39,324 nt of DNA, taken from Perkinsus olseni. Taxonomy: Eukaryota; Perkinsozoa; Perkinsida; Perkinsidae. Of the stretch, positions 1-12,106 are shown piece by piece (position 1 is the stretch's first letter; each line of letters begins with the position of its first letter). The DNA lies in assembly GCA_013115135.1 (NCBI GenBank), contig JABANP010000491.1, forward strand, positions 1 through 39,324, given 5' to 3'. The translations under genes were made by a program, and so were the position numbers. The notes below the pieces were generated by a model. It was not told the origin of the DNA, ran no database searches, and worked only from the letters and a program-made list of their open reading frames with translations.

Positions 1-730
1 GCCGTTCCAGAGATCGAATCGTCGCGTCATCAACCTGAAGCGTCAAAGTCAGCGAGGATGACCGCGAGGATGAGCGAGGTTATTCGAGCACTCGAGATCA
101 CCGCCTTAGAATTGACAGCAAAAACGGTAAAAAGTAAATAAAAATAAAGCACAGCCGGAGCGTGATACACCAGTGGATGAACGTTCGCATATCCCTAGCT
201 AAGGCGTGAAAACCGGAGAAGGACAGATGGAAGAAATCCCCATAAACCCATGGCACTCACCAAACTGTTGCTCCAATCGGCTGCAGCGCTGCCCTCCGGA
301 CCAAGGAGGCCCGCCGTACATACTCTATCCAAGATACTCGACAGGGCCGCCGCTCGCAGGCCCGGTATGGACTCGGGACTTCGCTGAAACAACGAAGAAA
401 CTTCGAGTTGGAATCATGCTTACGCCCTCCTCAAGAGCGGGCCAGCTCATTCGTACTAGAAACTTGACGATGTACTCTCTCTTGAGTGCAGTTACGGTCA
501 ATAGTGGACAGCGAGGAGCATAAGAGCGATGGTGATTGCGTACTAGTGTTCTTCACTCCTGCTAATATCTCAAACTACTTAACGAGGCGTTGTAATGAGA
601 ATAGCTCAGAGCTTCGGTTTTCTCGACTTCTATCAGAGTTGTACTGTTTCAAGGGATTTATCAGTTTACAACACCAAATTCTATCGGGAGAAATTCTTCG
701 TATTCAATACCAAATTTCTAACAATTCTAG
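1..730. other. unassigned 5' stretch
   Basis: Short open frames occur on both strands, but none shows a recognisable domain or a splice chain I can defend. A small plus-strand frame starting at 470 ends at 523. It could hold an upstream exon of the gene that continues at 731, but I cannot connect them in phase. Confidence 0.3.
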
Positions 731-1234
731 TCGAGTACATATAACCGCTACTTCTACTATGACCTATATCATAGCTACGTTCCTACCGGAGAGCCCTCCG
801 CCGCCACTTTAGCCTGTATCGCTTCATGGCACTCCTTCAACACCGAGCCCGGCATCACCGCAAACTGCACATCCACCGGATACCCTCGGTACCTGCTACT
901 AACGAGTATCGCCACAGGCGCCTTCCACGTCGCTACTACGAGCATTTTTTATGTAGGGGAACGAGGGAGTCTGCTAGAAGGAAAAGTCATCGCAATGCGA
1001 TCGGAAGGCTCCATCTCCGTCAGGACCTATCGAGGAGAAACAACCTGCCCAACCACGAACCAGTACGACTGTACGGGGGAATCTTCTGTCACAAACCAGC
1101 ATACCATAACACCACATACTCACAATGTTGGATACCCCACACGCGCAAGATTACGACACTACAGATCTCACTGCTCATGCCCTGAGCTCAAAACGCATTC
1201 TTCTTCCCTCCACTTTCATGCGAAGATAGTTTAA
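731..1234 (+). CDS. unrecognised protein, 3' coding exon
   Basis: An open frame of 167 codons runs from a CTAG acceptor-like site ending at 730 to a TAA stop. No ATG opens it, so the start must lie in an upstream exon I could not identify. The N-terminal third is rich in Tyr and aromatic residues. The middle holds hydrophobic beta-like stretches, and the C-terminal third is rich in Ser, Thr and His with scattered Cys (for example TTCPTTNQYDC). That composition would suit a secreted or surface protein, but no signal peptide is visible in this exon and I recognise no family. The two overlapping plus-strand frames that begin with ATG have poorer composition and are taken as shadows. Confidence 0.4.
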   Translation, partial: SSTYNRYFYYDLYHSYVPTGEPSAATLACIASWHSFNTEPGITANCTSTGYPRYLLLTSIATGAFHVATTSIFYVGERGSLLEGKVIAMRSEGSISVRTYRGETTCPTTNQYDCTGESSVTNQHTITPHTHNVGYPTRARLRHYRSHCSCPELKTHSSSLHFHAKIV

Positions 1235-2181
1235 CCGCTTCCGAGGAACCCCCCAAAAAAATAACTCACTGCCCATGCCCACCTTCTGGACCCGCTTCAT
1301 GTAGACGCTACGCTTGACGTCACTCACCAACACGACCGTGTCGATATCCGAGGTAGGGGTGGTGATCTCCATCAAGGTACCTGACGAAAGATGCCATAGC
1401 CGAACTACCGACTGAGTGATTTTCCGATTTTTCTCGTGAGCTTCAAATTTGTCCTCGGAGCACCCACAGGATGCTGTTTCCCTTTCCTGCAGTTCTCAAA
1501 ACACCAACAGCTCGATGAGCTACTTGGATACCACCATCATCAACAGCATGATACGCGTACAAGTTCATGTTTCACTGAACCCTCAACAAGGAAGAATATA
1601 GACAATAAAACTGTGTCAGCCATCACACCTGGGCCTAGCTGTATTTTTTCCTGTTTCGACCCAGCTGAACCGCTCCACCCGCCTCGAGAGCGATACAGGG
1701 CGATTCCTTCTCTTTAGGAGTTGGGTCAGTGATGGCCCATTCCTCGTCTGAGGACGCACAGTTAGGAAAAGGAGGAAGGATTGGGCCGCCTCCTTCACAG
1801 CCTGTGCTATCAGCAGCCTGCGCCTCGGGTACTTTCTCCAACACCAAGTTCATACGGAGGTAACTGGGATCTATTTCCTGGACTCATATAGAATAGCACG
1901 GAGAACGAGGTCGACCCGAAGATCGGCCACACTGTCGGCAGTGCCGATTCGGCACGCTGAGACTCGAACCCGGACAAGGGAGTCATGGGCTTGCTTCCAT
2001 CTTCCGCTCACTTTCCAGCTTTCTTCCGTCAGAGCTTCGCATTCAAACTTCCCTTCACTTTCCAGCTTCATTCATCTTCGCCCAGCCGATACAGCAAGGC
2101 CGCTAATGATAAGAAATCTTCGGTGCAATCATAACACCACCTAGAGCTTTGTATTAGAAACTAGGCACAACTACATTCTTA
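1235..2181. other. unassigned stretch with weak minus-strand coding signals
   Basis: On the minus strand a CAG acceptor followed by GTACC lies near 1376 and a good donor (GTGAGTG) near 1329, bracketing about 46 bases that could be an exon. A 72-codon minus frame (1853-1635) has an acceptable composition and starts with ATG. A B-box-like sequence (antisense GGTTCGAGTCTC) lies near 1962-1973. I cannot assemble a gene from these. Confidence 0.3.
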
Positions 2182-2330
2182 TTACCCACAATCTCTTCCG
2201 CTCAGGCTTATGCGATCGTAAACGCCGGACATCCCCTGTAGATACATCCTGAAATCCTTGGGAAGCGTCATATACTTCGGGACGGGTCCATCGTCAAGCT
2301 TTGCTTTCATGCCATCAGTGATAACTCATC
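2182..2330 (-). CDS. C-terminal coding exon, unrecognised
   Basis: A minus-strand frame of about 49 codons ends in TAA at 2182. It contains regular, protein-like sequence (KYMTLPKDFRMYLQGMSG) and looks like the last exon of a gene. Upstream on the same strand, between about 2600 and 2385, another protein-like frame contains ECDPNFDNICESYYSRL, which could be an earlier exon. The junction between them is not resolved and I recognise no family. Confidence 0.3.
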
Positions 2331-3075
2331 ACCGTGAATAAGTAGGAATCCTTTCACTCGGCCGATGAATCCGCCTTAGCCTGCCAAGTTGGCGGCCCGA
2401 GATTTTTGACTCAGCGTTTTTAACATGATAGCCGCTAAACGGGAGTAGTAGGATTCGCAGATGTTGTCGAAGTTGGGATCACATTCCCTCAAGTACTGAA
2501 GTGAAGTGAAGCATCGGCCCCTTATCCGAAGGAAAACGGCACATCCAGAACATCTTACGCGTTCTGTAGCCAAATGTAAAATAGCAAGGGCTTCACTCGT
2601 CAAGCGCACTTCGGTGTACCATGGACTATGCGCCCGCCCTAGCAATCTTCGACTCAGCGTTCGAGAGGGCTTCCTCCTCTCTCATGCGCCCCTCGAAGCG
2701 ATCCGTGCTGGGTCCTCGCGAGGGCCATTGTACGAGTCGTAGAGATGCTAGCCAGCCAGTTGAACATACCCAGTTGATACAGGTTTGCCGGTGTAGTGAC
2801 CGACCACAGATCTTTGTCACGGTTATCGGGTCTAAGGATTCCCTTCATGAACCCGCTGGGATAGAAGAGGCACACTGAGGGGCCCTCACTGAAGGCTCAT
2901 CCCCTTCAAGGGTAGGTGTCATAACGAGGAGACCCCCGTGGACTAACAAACCGTAACAGCAGCTACTATGAGCGTTCATGTAGCACTCATCGTGCGCTGT
3001 AAACAATACCTACTCCACCAACGGTGAAGGCCGCGGGTCGAACATTGAAGGAGTCTAATGGACCTATCTTTTTCT

Positions 3076-3566
3076 CTAGGAATTGGGCGGGATAAATTCA
3101 AGCTCATGCAGAATCGCTTGGGCGAAATCCGCTGGCTCTTCCAATCTGAGAGCTGCGCCAGCCCCGACTGGCCCAAGGCCAGTGGCCTTCGCCCCAATCA
3201 GCGATTCAATCCACGCGCCCGTCTTATATTACTTCCAAATACGAGCAGAATCGGGTCCTTGTCAGTGGACATGGACTCAGTAGACTCCTCAAACGCAGAA
3301 CAGCTCTCACACGTGCTGCCGACTGGAGATGATGCCTTGACTTCGGCTGCGTCCGGAGACCCCCCTAACAAGGCAAGTCCGACAATTCCCTTTCCCACGG
3401 CCCTGCCCCACCCGGTGTTCCTGGCGAGGCTCTTCGGTTGGTAGGAGTACTTGCGCCCGAAGACTGCCTGCAAGGGAGGAAAGCCATTACGACACGACGG
3501 CGCGCACAAACTCGATCGAAAACACTCCTGTACGTCATCAAAAATTTCTGCTCTCTGAGAAAACAA
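3076..3566 (-). pseudogene. frame-shifted coding remnant, unrecognised
   Basis: Two adjacent minus-strand frames read like one protein broken near 3225. The first contains FGRKYSYQPKSLARNTGWGR and ends in stop. The second continues with acidic helical sequence (LEEPADFAQAILHELEF) to a stop at 3076. The overlapping 128-codon plus-strand frame is less protein-like. The FGRKYSY stretch faintly recalls the end of a Ty1/copia integrase, but that is too weak to assert. It may be a decayed mobile element, or two exons of a gene whose intron I could not place. Confidence 0.25.
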
Positions 3567-3790
3567 CCATTTCGCACCGCAGGCATTAAGTTGAATGATC
3601 TAACGAAACTTCACGACTTTTTGCTGACGGTCTGAAAACCTTTTCGAGAGCGGAAAATTCAAATCAGGTATTTCTCGATAAAATCGATCTCCCCCGATCC
3701 CAGATTTCCCGACTTCTCGGCCGACCCCTATCTATCCTATCGGTATTGTTCGATCACAACGCGAGGCCCCGTGATTCACGGCCCGTGAAC

Positions 3791-4970
3791 TCACAAAGCA
3801 AACTTGAGAGCTCTTTCCAGATCAGCAACGCTCTCCACGCGACGGCGAAACTCCTCCTGCGTCTCTGCTCGGTAGTATCTACGGAACTCGTCCTATTCCG
3901 TATCTTGCATGCATCAACCTGGGATACTACTGGTGCAGCTCCTTCTCTACATCAGTCGCATCGAATGTCATTTGAGCCCACCAGTGGCGGCCGCCTTCCA
4001 AAACACGGAAGTGAGCAACAACTGCAAGATATCTTATCCCATGGAAAAATTCATTCAGATATTTGTGAGAGACAACCTCTCCCAAAGACGTACATCTCCC
4101 AAAACGGTCTTGCCAAGACATGCGCCCCCTTGTGAAGACACTCAGCTTGACTCAAGCTTCTTGAGTGTTCAAAAGGGCGTCGAGTGCCTCGAGCCCCCAG
4201 TGGGGGACCCCCACCCAAACACAGATCAATCGACAAGTCAGAAACTCATCACGTGTAATCACACAGAGCTATCTCAAGCATGCCGCCCTTCTCCAAGTAA
4301 CACCTCGAGCAACTCCGCGCCTTGCAGCCCCTGTACTTGGGCCCAAGTCACGTGCCGCACTCGCAAGGATTCCGGCAGGTCCAGTAGGCATTTCTCTGTT
4401 GATGATTTGAACGCGCTTTCCGGAAAGATCGCATTCGCAGCCGCAAGAATATCTTTTCGCCGTTTCGTCAATCGAGAGAGAAGCCAATTATTGATGCTTG
4501 CTTCCGGCAGCAGAGTCAACCGCAATGGCTCATCCCCTGAAGCGCAATTTGGGGAAGTTACGGTACGAAATAACACGAAAAGTGCTACTTTTCTCGCTGG
4601 CATTGAAAGCTGTCTCCGTGCTGAGCTGCCGGTAGAAACTCTCCGGGCCGTGCAACATTATCATCAGAGACTTGCTCGGCACGTAGAGGTCGCAGGCCAA
4701 CTCCCACCCACCGGATGCAAATACTCGGACATCCAAATCATACCTGGAAATTCCCGCGAAAACAGGGAATATCACGCGCAACGAAATCACGCAGTAGATC
4801 AACTCACGCTATCCCAGCTTTGGCCATCCCCAGCGTAGCTCTCTGCCGCACTTCTAGAGTAGTATCCGAAACACCGCATCGCTCATGCTTCGACCCAAGG
4901 TCCTCGGTATCTTCTGCTATGAGATTGGCTATGAACTCCTGCATCTCGACAGGGAGTCGCGTCACTGCAC
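3791..4970 (-). CDS. unrecognised protein, five phased exons, 5' end open
   Basis: Five minus-strand exons join without breaking frame: 4970-4808, 4743-4577, 4536-4304, 4145-3931 and 3878-3791 (TGA stop). Introns are 64, 40, 158 and 52 nt, all GT-AG. The protein is at least 250 residues, mostly helical with charged clusters. It includes EMQEFIANLIAEDTEDL near the start of the visible part, SRLTKRRKDILAAANAIF in the middle and EEFRRRVESVADLERALKF at the end. I recognise no family. The start lies upstream of 4970; a frame ending ADQLHAELN near 4990 is a candidate earlier exon but does not match in phase. Two introns carry the window's recurrent modules: 4744-4807 holds a variant of ATTTCGTGGCGCGCGA, and 3879-3930 is a near twin of the intron at 28155-28217. 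The 309-codon plus-strand frame here is a shadow. Confidence 0.65.
3879..3930 (-). repeat. introner-like intron, copy 1
   Basis: This 52-nt intron begins GTAGTATCCCAGGTTGA and continues TGCAAGATACGGAATAGG. The first 41 bases match the intron at 28155-28217 at about 35 positions, although the flanking exons are unrelated. It contains a diverged GTATCTT-AAGATAC inverted pair that could form a small stem. Confidence 0.7.
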
Positions 4971-5200
4971 CTGAGAGTTCAATACTTCAAAAGAACTACA
5001 CATTTAGCTCAGCATGCAACTGATCAGCGGGTGACTGGGCAATGACCAGCGGGCTTCTCTCACACAATACCAAATTTCCCGCAAATCTCGTAGAAATTCG
5101 AAGATAGAATAGATTCGAATCTCTTTTAAAGTAGACTTTCTCTACCGCGGCACTGGACCGAAGAATCGATTATGTTGACACACTGCCCATCATGAGCACA

Positions 5201-6019
5201 TTAAGGAGAATTCATCCGCAGCCGATCCTTGACAACGATGTAACGCGTCACCTCGTCGCTGGCGTCAAATACCAGTGCCCGGCATCTATTTCTGCCGTCC
5301 ATCAAGTCGGTGCATACGTGTAGGGCCAAAAGCTCGCTCTTGAACAAGTCGGACAACAGCACTAGAATTGTCACAGCAGACTCCAGAAGATTGACCACGC
5401 AGAAGAGGAACACCAATCCCAGGAACATTGAATCGGTCACCGATCGTCGGTGCGAACTACTGCGCCTTTTCTTCAGGGAATTCGAAGCCGAACCGTTCCC
5501 CGACAGAAATGAAGGCATTCACGAACGGCAGCACACTCGCGTTGGCGCCGATAACGGTGATGTCGTCAACGTATACCAACACTAGACCCTGTGAACACTG
5601 ATGCACTTCAATGACCGTTTGTGAGCCTCAGTCAATCTACTCCACCATAACGGAGAAGTGCTGAGGCCGAAGGGTAACCTATACTGCTCGGCAACCCGAC
5701 CCGGTCTCCATCACACCGAGGAATTTCACCTCCGCAGAAGCAACCGTCTGAAAGCAGCCGGGTAATCCAGGTAGGCCAAACTCCAGGATTCGTTTCGGTA
5801 GCAGAAGCTAAGACGGAACTTTGAGCCGCTACCATAACTGCCATCATCCTCGTCAGACAGCCCGGTGACCGGGCATCGGTCCACAAAATGCGACACGCTA
5901 CAATCTTCAGCGACGAGGATAGCCCCAAGGAACTTCCCTGGGGTCACAAGCCCATCGGAGTCGATGGCGACAGCCAAGCGATAACGTAAGGGTTCATCAC
6001 AGGGGCTAGTTACCCACAC
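5201..6019 (-). pseudogene. decayed reverse transcriptase, Ty1/copia-like
   Basis: Minus-strand translation shows reverse-transcriptase landmarks in the expected order but in different frames. Near 5790 there is a segment resembling the LDxxxAFL region (WSLAYLDYPAAF). Near 5690-5660 comes a QYRLPFGLSTSP-like segment. At 5578-5541 the catalytic box LVYVDDITVIGAN is complete. A hydrophobic stretch with FLGLVF follows near 5430. YVDD with this spacing is typical of Ty1/copia elements. Stops and frame changes separate the blocks, so it cannot encode a working enzyme. No long terminal repeats were found by eye, and gag, integrase and RNase H are not identifiable. Whether it ever belonged with the remnant at 3076-3566 is unknown. 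Confidence 0.55.
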
Positions 6020-7059
6020 TTAGCCGACTTGTGAGTTTCAAGAAAGCATGTCACCGCAACAAGGCTCGAGCCGCTCGACTCGGTGTCTATGTTGCTACAG
6101 ATGCGGCAGGTAACCTGCCGCAGGTTGGATCACTTTAGAAAGCATCCTTTCACTCGCCCGCAGACTCTGCGGCGCAGAGGCAGATTCGTATGGCATCCGT
6201 CAAAGTCCGACAGCCTGACAGACTCCGACGAATCATTTGTCGGAGTCTGACTCCGACACATGATTGTCCGATTATTGACTCCGGGAGCCACAAATTGGCC
6301 ACGAATGTCTATACGTATATGGCCGCCTTGTTCAGCTCACATGAACCGAGCCGCCTGTTTGCGATCCCCAACCATGGGACCCGAACCCACTATGGAATCC
6401 ATAGTATGGATGTTTCAGGACTCTTGTAGGCTGTGTCACAGCCGCTGTGATCCATGAGAGGAAAATGCTGCCAAATGCCTTATAGTCAAACGAATCACAA
6501 ATTTGATCACTCAGTATACTCTCATGATGAGAATCTTAACAATGTGAAACTCTTCTTCTGAGATTTCAAGCGTACCTTCTCACTGAGCTCCTGCAGAACC
6601 AATTTGAGAGAGCTCACTCTCGAGTTCTCTTAGCGACAGAGCATCAGAGCTCGGCCCGTTAGTGATGTCGACTACCACACTCCGGCGCATGAAGGTCATT
6701 TTTCGAGACAATTGATCTCCCCCTACTAACCTGCGATGTGCGTATCCGGGTGGGCGAATATATACATCATATACCGCGCCACTGCGTACTTTGCTTCTCG
6801 TAGGTTAGAACCCTCCGCCGAGGGGAGGCTCTTCTGTAGGCGATCGAACAGGAATACCAAATGACTGAGTACAACCAACACGAAGTGGATAGAGCTACCT
6901 GGCTCTTCTACTTGTCACAAAAATTTTCCCGAAAGCAGTGGCGGAGAGAATGATCAATAATGATCTTTAGTTTTTTACAGCACAAGTACAAGTGATCCAC
7001 TGTGGGCACTTCGCCGCAACACTATAAACTCATACGCACACAAGGGAATCTATTGCAGA
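6020..7059. other. intergenic stretch with a hairpin
   Basis: No convincing exon was seen on either strand. The region holds a perfect 11-bp-arm hairpin at 6219-6249, a 19-base palindrome at 6102-6120 (GCGGCAGGTAACCTGCCGC) and a B-box-like sequence (antisense GGTTCGGGTCCC) near 6367-6378. It lies downstream of the helical-repeat gene stop at 7060. Confidence 0.4.
6219..6249. repeat. perfect hairpin, 11-bp arms
   Basis: CAGACTCCGAC and its exact complement GTCGGAGTCTG flank a 9-base loop. Partial copies of the arm (GTCAAAGTCCGAC, CTGACTCCGAC) lie on both sides, so the stem sequence has been locally repeated. Confidence 0.7.
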
Positions 7060-9636
7060 TTAACTGGAACAAGTCCAAATTTTGGTGAATCTGTAAAAAT
7101 CGCGTTTCATTTCCGAAGAAGTCGTCTTCCTTTCTAGCGCTAAACTCTCGCTGAGTCTTACCGATCAGAAGGTGTATACGCCTGCAGAAAGCAGCTGTTG
7201 ATGAGCTTCACCGTAGCTTGCGCCGGTAGTGGCGACAACTCGGCATCCATTACTCTGAGAGGGAGCCAACTGCTCAGGTACTTGCGAAGTTCCGAGCACA
7301 AAACGGAGAGCTCTGTATCATTCTCTACAGCAGCACCTCTCGTACCTCGACTTTCTAGTGAAATTCCGTAGTTATCGCAGCTAGGAAAATTGGTGAACAA
7401 CAGGAAAAAAACTTCTGTATTCCATATTCATGCCAAGATACACGGGATAGTACTGCAGCATTGCTCCTAGAGCAAAGCTGCCTGTAAAATATGACAGCCC
7501 CACCTGTCCAGGATCCTCGACACGAAATCGCCTCCTTGCCGATCACTCGAAGGAGCCAGTCGTAACGCCGAAGTACAAGTCAATAACCTACAGAATGCCG
7601 GCGTTGAGAAAATTCAGGAGTGCAATTCACCATTACCTCACAGCGTGACTGCTCGATAATCGCACTAAGGCGTTCGGCCCTTCCAAGCACTGTCGCACTA
7701 ACAGAGTCATCTCTTTGGGTATCCTTATCCGAAGCGACGCGCAGGCTTCGAGTGTTCGAATAGCCTAACAGCCCAAGTAGAAAGAACGGAGCAACAAACT
7801 GGCTAGAATTAACACTGTTAATTTAACAGGATTCCTACGAGCTGAGCGACCAGACAAGTTCGCGTCAGTTTTTGGAGGACGAGACTCTCGTGACGAGAGC
7901 CATATATTTTTACCCTCATCCGACACACGCCCTTACGAATATGCACGGAGAGGTCGAAGCACGAGCAACGCGAAATAGAAGATACTCACCTGTATTGGGG
8001 ACATGGTAGCCGCTCTATCCTTAACCATGTTCTCGAAGAGATAAACGTAGGGCACGCCAGAAAGTGCGAAGTTGGCCATCATTTGAACCGCCAACTCAGT
8101 CGACATCGAACCCATCCTCGTCACTGCCGCCTCCCCGATCTTCTCAAATAGATACAACACTCCGCTCAACCGTCGCGCGCCACGAAATTCCTCCCCGACC
8201 AGCAACTCAGTGATCGACACCAACTGCACCGCCGTTAGCGTTCCATCAACAACGACCTCCGAAACCCGACGAACGACTTCCGAAATTCGAGAATCTTCTG
8301 AGCTCGCCAAAGCCGCAGCCAACCTCGTGTAAACCTCATCAAAGTCTTCCCGTTTCATATCTTCCGCCACCGGCGTTGGCTCAACCTCCGCGACAATTTC
8401 CTCTACCTCCTCAGTCTGCGCCACTTCGTCCACCCCCTCCGGCTCTGGTATCCCCAGCACTCTCATCGCAGTCGATCGCTCCGTCTGCGATCGACCCGCC
8501 AGCGCCTTCAGCGCCAGCTCGTTCGCTTGTTCCGGACGAATGTCAACTAGCAGGGACAGTAGGTTGCATATATCAGTCAAAACCGTCGGCCCTTGGGCCT
8601 CCGCGACCAAGTCCAAGCTTCTCGACAGAATCATATCAGTAAACGGGCCATTCTCAGCCCAGACAGAGGAGTTCAGTTTCGTTACCGAGGCTACAAGACG
8701 GGCCATCAGCCCACAGGAATCTACCTGGGGCAGCAACTTCCGCAACCGAACAATCAACCGGGAAACTTCCTCGGGAGTCGCCCAGATTTCCGAGGCTTCG
8801 CACAACCATATTAATTTGACGGCGCTCAAATTCTCCTTCTCTCCGTCTGACGGCTGAGTCTTCAGTAGATCTTGCACCGCCGCTTTAAAAAACTCCTCCG
8901 TTTCCTCAGCTTGTACTTGCCGCAAGCACCACAGAAAAGATACAATCTCGTCGCTGCTGAGTACAGTCAAATCTCTCCACGCCAAGTTGATCGATGCCTT
9001 CATCATCTTAGACGAATCGATCATGTCCGGTACTCGAGCAATCGACACCGCAGCCGAAAGAATATCTTCCGCACACACCAGCATCGGAGATCTCTTTAAC
9101 CCGCTCGCCATCGCAGACGGCTGTAACTCTTCGGCTCGCTCCACCAGCTCCGTAAAATGGTCAACCAATTTCTGGACTACCGTCGTATCTTTCAACTCGA
9201 CCCTCGTGAACGTCGCCAAGCAAGTATGAGTTTGCACAGGATTCAAGCCAGCAACCAGCTGCTCCGTCGCCAGCTCCGCTAAGTAGTCGTAGATCGGGTC
9301 GTGAGCCACACAGGCCTTCCGAAAAGAGTACACCAGCGTAGTAAGGTCGTTGGAGTCCCTAGGGACCATTCCGCAATTGCGAACGTAACTTGACGCTTCC
9401 ACCCAGAATCGGACGTCGACAATTTCGTGGCGCGCGAAGGCGTACATATACCGAGAAGCCTTGTCAAGTGTCATCGCCGGCATAGTCGTGATGATCGTGT
9501 TGATAATAGTCTCCCCCAGATCTCGCGACTCGGCCGTACCAACTTTCCGGCACAAGTCCTGAAAAAAAACATGACGCACCTCTACTCTCCCAAGTCTCAC
9601 CACGGCCTGAGCAAGCTCGGGTGACCGCATATCCAT
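7060..9636 (-). CDS. alpha-helical-repeat protein, six exons, 703 residues
   Basis: The first exon (9636-7990) opens with ATG and codes 549 residues. It is followed by exons 7764-7637, 7587-7504, 7481-7444, 7345-7162 and 7090-7060 (TAA), all in phase. Introns are 225, 49, 22, 98 and 71 nt. The apparent end of the long open frame at 7933 is intron read-through, since CAG followed by GTGAGT at 7990/7989 is a perfect donor. The protein is almost wholly amphipathic helix in units of about 35-40 residues, with recurring patterns such as LxxAVxRLG, MYAFARHEIVD and FLWCLRQV. An acidic low-complexity linker (EVAQTEEVEEIVAEVEPTP) lies near residue 420. This resembles the helical-repeat proteins (FASTK/RAP or heptatricopeptide type) that bind organellar RNA in alveolates, but no RAP domain is visible and no targeting signal is clear. 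RNA binding is therefore a guess. The fifth exon could instead begin at 7354, which keeps frame. Confidence 0.8.
7482..7503 (-). other. 22-nt intron
   Basis: GTGGGGCTGTCATATTTTACAG lies between exons 3 and 4 of the helical-repeat gene, written here as GTGGGGCTG at the 5' end and TTTTACAG at the 3' end. Retaining it brings a stop within ten codons. Removing it keeps the frame into the next two exons. Confidence 0.6.
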
Positions 9637-9804
9637 GACATTTTACAAAGCGAGACATGCGATCGAACGGAGGCCACCCCAGAACACAACATACGATATG
9701 AGTGCACTGCTCATGACGTTCACTGCGGAACGGGTTCCTTCGCAACATTTCCGTCAACACTTCTTCCTAGCTCGCCTCGCCCTCGGTACTTTAGGTGAGC
9801 TTTA

Positions 9805-9850
9805 CTCATATTTTGACCTGTCCTGCAGCAGGACAGGTCAGAAATATGAG
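9805..9850. repeat. long inverted repeat, about 21-bp arms
   Basis: The arms begin CTCATATTTTGACCTGTCC and end GGACAGGTCAGAAATATGAG. They are complementary apart from one unpaired base, with the small loop near 9827. The repeat lies 169 bp upstream of the ATG of the helical-repeat gene. Confidence 0.75.
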
Positions 9851-12081
9851 TACAGCAGGACTCCTGCTGTTGAACGAGAAGCATTTTTTTCTGCTTATTC
9901 ACAAATCCCAGAGGGGTCAACAAACTCATCGTGGTCGTAGAGCCTTCCATACTCGCGCGTATCTCATATCTACGTCCTCGTGGGTGTGACAAGAGGAGAG
10001 GATCCCCAGTCTACCCACATCGGAAACACTAAGCAACCAGAGACGAATTTCATCGTTATCGCCGGTGGACTCGTGACGAGTCACTCGTCAAACTGCAGCG
10101 GCACATGACGCAGTGGGGTCTAATTTGCCCGTGATGATGAAGCTTCACCAAGTAGGCTACTTGAAGTAGCCACAGATGACGAACTTCCTTAGAGAGGGTT
10201 CGAGTTCCGCCCATAGTATGGGCCCCATACCTTCGGATCTATAGAGATCGATTTGATCAACTTGAGATTCATGACACTCCGCTCGAAGTTGTTGAAACCG
10301 GAGTGGTCGATGAACGATAATAAGGCCAGCTGTTAAATGGAAGTCAACATTGTTGTTCTGAACGTGCTCTCCGGGCATAGTGCGACTAAGTCACATTACG
10401 ACTTAGTGACAGCCAAGTCTCGGGTGTCATTCTGCCCGGCGAAATCCGCCGGTCTTCCCCAATTCCACAGCCTGAGGCTCCTGTCAAGAGGTTGTCAACT
10501 CCGAGTCAGGAGCTCTAATACTAAGAACGTGACGTTTGAAACGTCCCACCCTCGGGCTCCGAAGGAGGCTCCCTCAAGGAGCTCTTCGCCACTGGCACCT
10601 GCAGTTTGCCGCAGTTTCTATCATTGTCTGTTGCTCGGCTGCGTGGACATTGTCCACTGGACAAAGGGCATGCCCGAGTTCACTCATGCATGATCGATAA
10701 GTTATGACAATGAATCTCGACAACATTCTTTCGCCAAAAGTCTGCAAGAGCAGTCCAGCCTGCCAGGCTGAGCCTGGACTGTCCAGGATATCATAAACCC
10801 GTCCACAAAATTATATCACACGAGGTTTTTTTCTAATTGCTCAGTAGCGATTGTGACTCAGGCCTTGATGTATGAACTCATCTGACCTCTAGAAAAAAAC
10901 ATATATAAAAATCAGCAACAAACTCGCTCGCCCAAGCAAATTTCATGAAACCGTCGATTTCAGCACGTTCACAAAATTAAGTGTTAATTAAAAACAAAAT
11001 TTTTCTTATGACTTTTTCAGCACTGTGCTGACAGCACGGTAACCGCGCTACTGCGGACTGCAGTCTGCTACAACTGTCATCGATTTTAAACTGATACACC
11101 TTAGCGATAGTATAAAGATAACTCCGGCATCACTCCGGGGATTATCCTTTGAGAGAAGTCCTGCCCCATCCTACAGCTTGAGTTGTTCCGATTCCCACTG
11201 AGGGTCGCCAGGAGCATAGAATCTCCGCAATGCCGCCAACACGTGTGGAAGCTTGTATCTGAAGTCACGGTCTGCTGCGTACAGCAGCAGTCCAAAAAGT
11301 TCGCCGCGAAATTACGGGTTGAAGAGTGTCGTGTTGTGCTCAATCAATCGCCACAACTCTTCTCTCGTGTCCAGCCGCATACCGACCCTTACTGGAGTAG
11401 ACGTTGCCAGCTTGGTGGAGGCAGCTCGGAGGCGACCATTATTTCGAACAAAAAGGAACATCTGCCGCAAACATTATCAAAGCTAGATCTTCGCATTCGA
11501 ATAGAACACTATCCCGGGCGCAGCGCTCGGAGGCTCCGAGTAGGAGCACTTGATGCTCATGCTCTATCTTGACATGAACTCCCTCTGTAAAACGGAACTC
11601 AACAGTCACCAAAAGTACCCATCAAGAAAAGTGCAAGAAACGCGATACCACATCGGGCGGCAATACCACATCTTGGCTTAAGCTGCTCATGCGGGCACTG
11701 GCGATCGGCCACGTCGTTGGGAGACTCTTCCACGAAGAGCGAGCCATACGACTCGTTCCGCGCCGCCGATATCTGCAATAGGAGAGCAGGAAACGTTGCA
11801 TCATAATCGACTTTCCCAATCGATTACTTCCGCTAATTGGTCGGCGGGACCCAGAATGTCTCGAAGATTCCCAGGAGGTTGAATGAGCATGAGCACTTTG
11901 ATTCAACCCTTCTCAATCGAGCGTGGAGAACACAAGAATACACAAGCTGCGTAAAAAACATTGTGCTTAGCACAAGCTCGTGAGAGGAACTTTCCAAAAC
12001 ATAAAGGAGAAGGTTCAGTCAGGACCTGGTATCAAGTGCCTTCTCACTGTGAGAATCTCACAAGCGAGCAAGTATCCACGG

Positions 12082-12106
12082 AGCCCCTCTAGCTGCTAGA
12101 GGGGCT
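12082..12106. repeat. perfect palindrome, 12-bp arms
   Basis: AGCCCCTCTAGC and GCTAGAGGGGCT meet around a single base. No gene end is assigned close enough to call it a terminator. Confidence 0.7.

Noticed and set aside
3083..3444. Plus-strand frames overlapping the 3076-3566 remnant
   Set aside because: The minus-strand reading has more protein-like composition in both halves. The plus frame has long Pro/Ser/Ala stretches typical of an antisense shadow.
3909..4838. 309-codon plus-strand open frame, the longest plus frame in the window
   Set aside because: The opposite strand carries four introns and five exons in perfect phase with much better protein composition, and the plus frame runs through its introns. 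Treated as a shadow.
6100..6137. AACCTGCCGCAGGTTGGATCACTT, similar to the 3' end of small-subunit rRNA (shown here in parts: AACCTGC, GGTTGGATCA)
   Set aside because: The similarity covers under 30 bases, nothing upstream resembles rRNA, and it overlaps a local palindrome that explains the repeat-like look.
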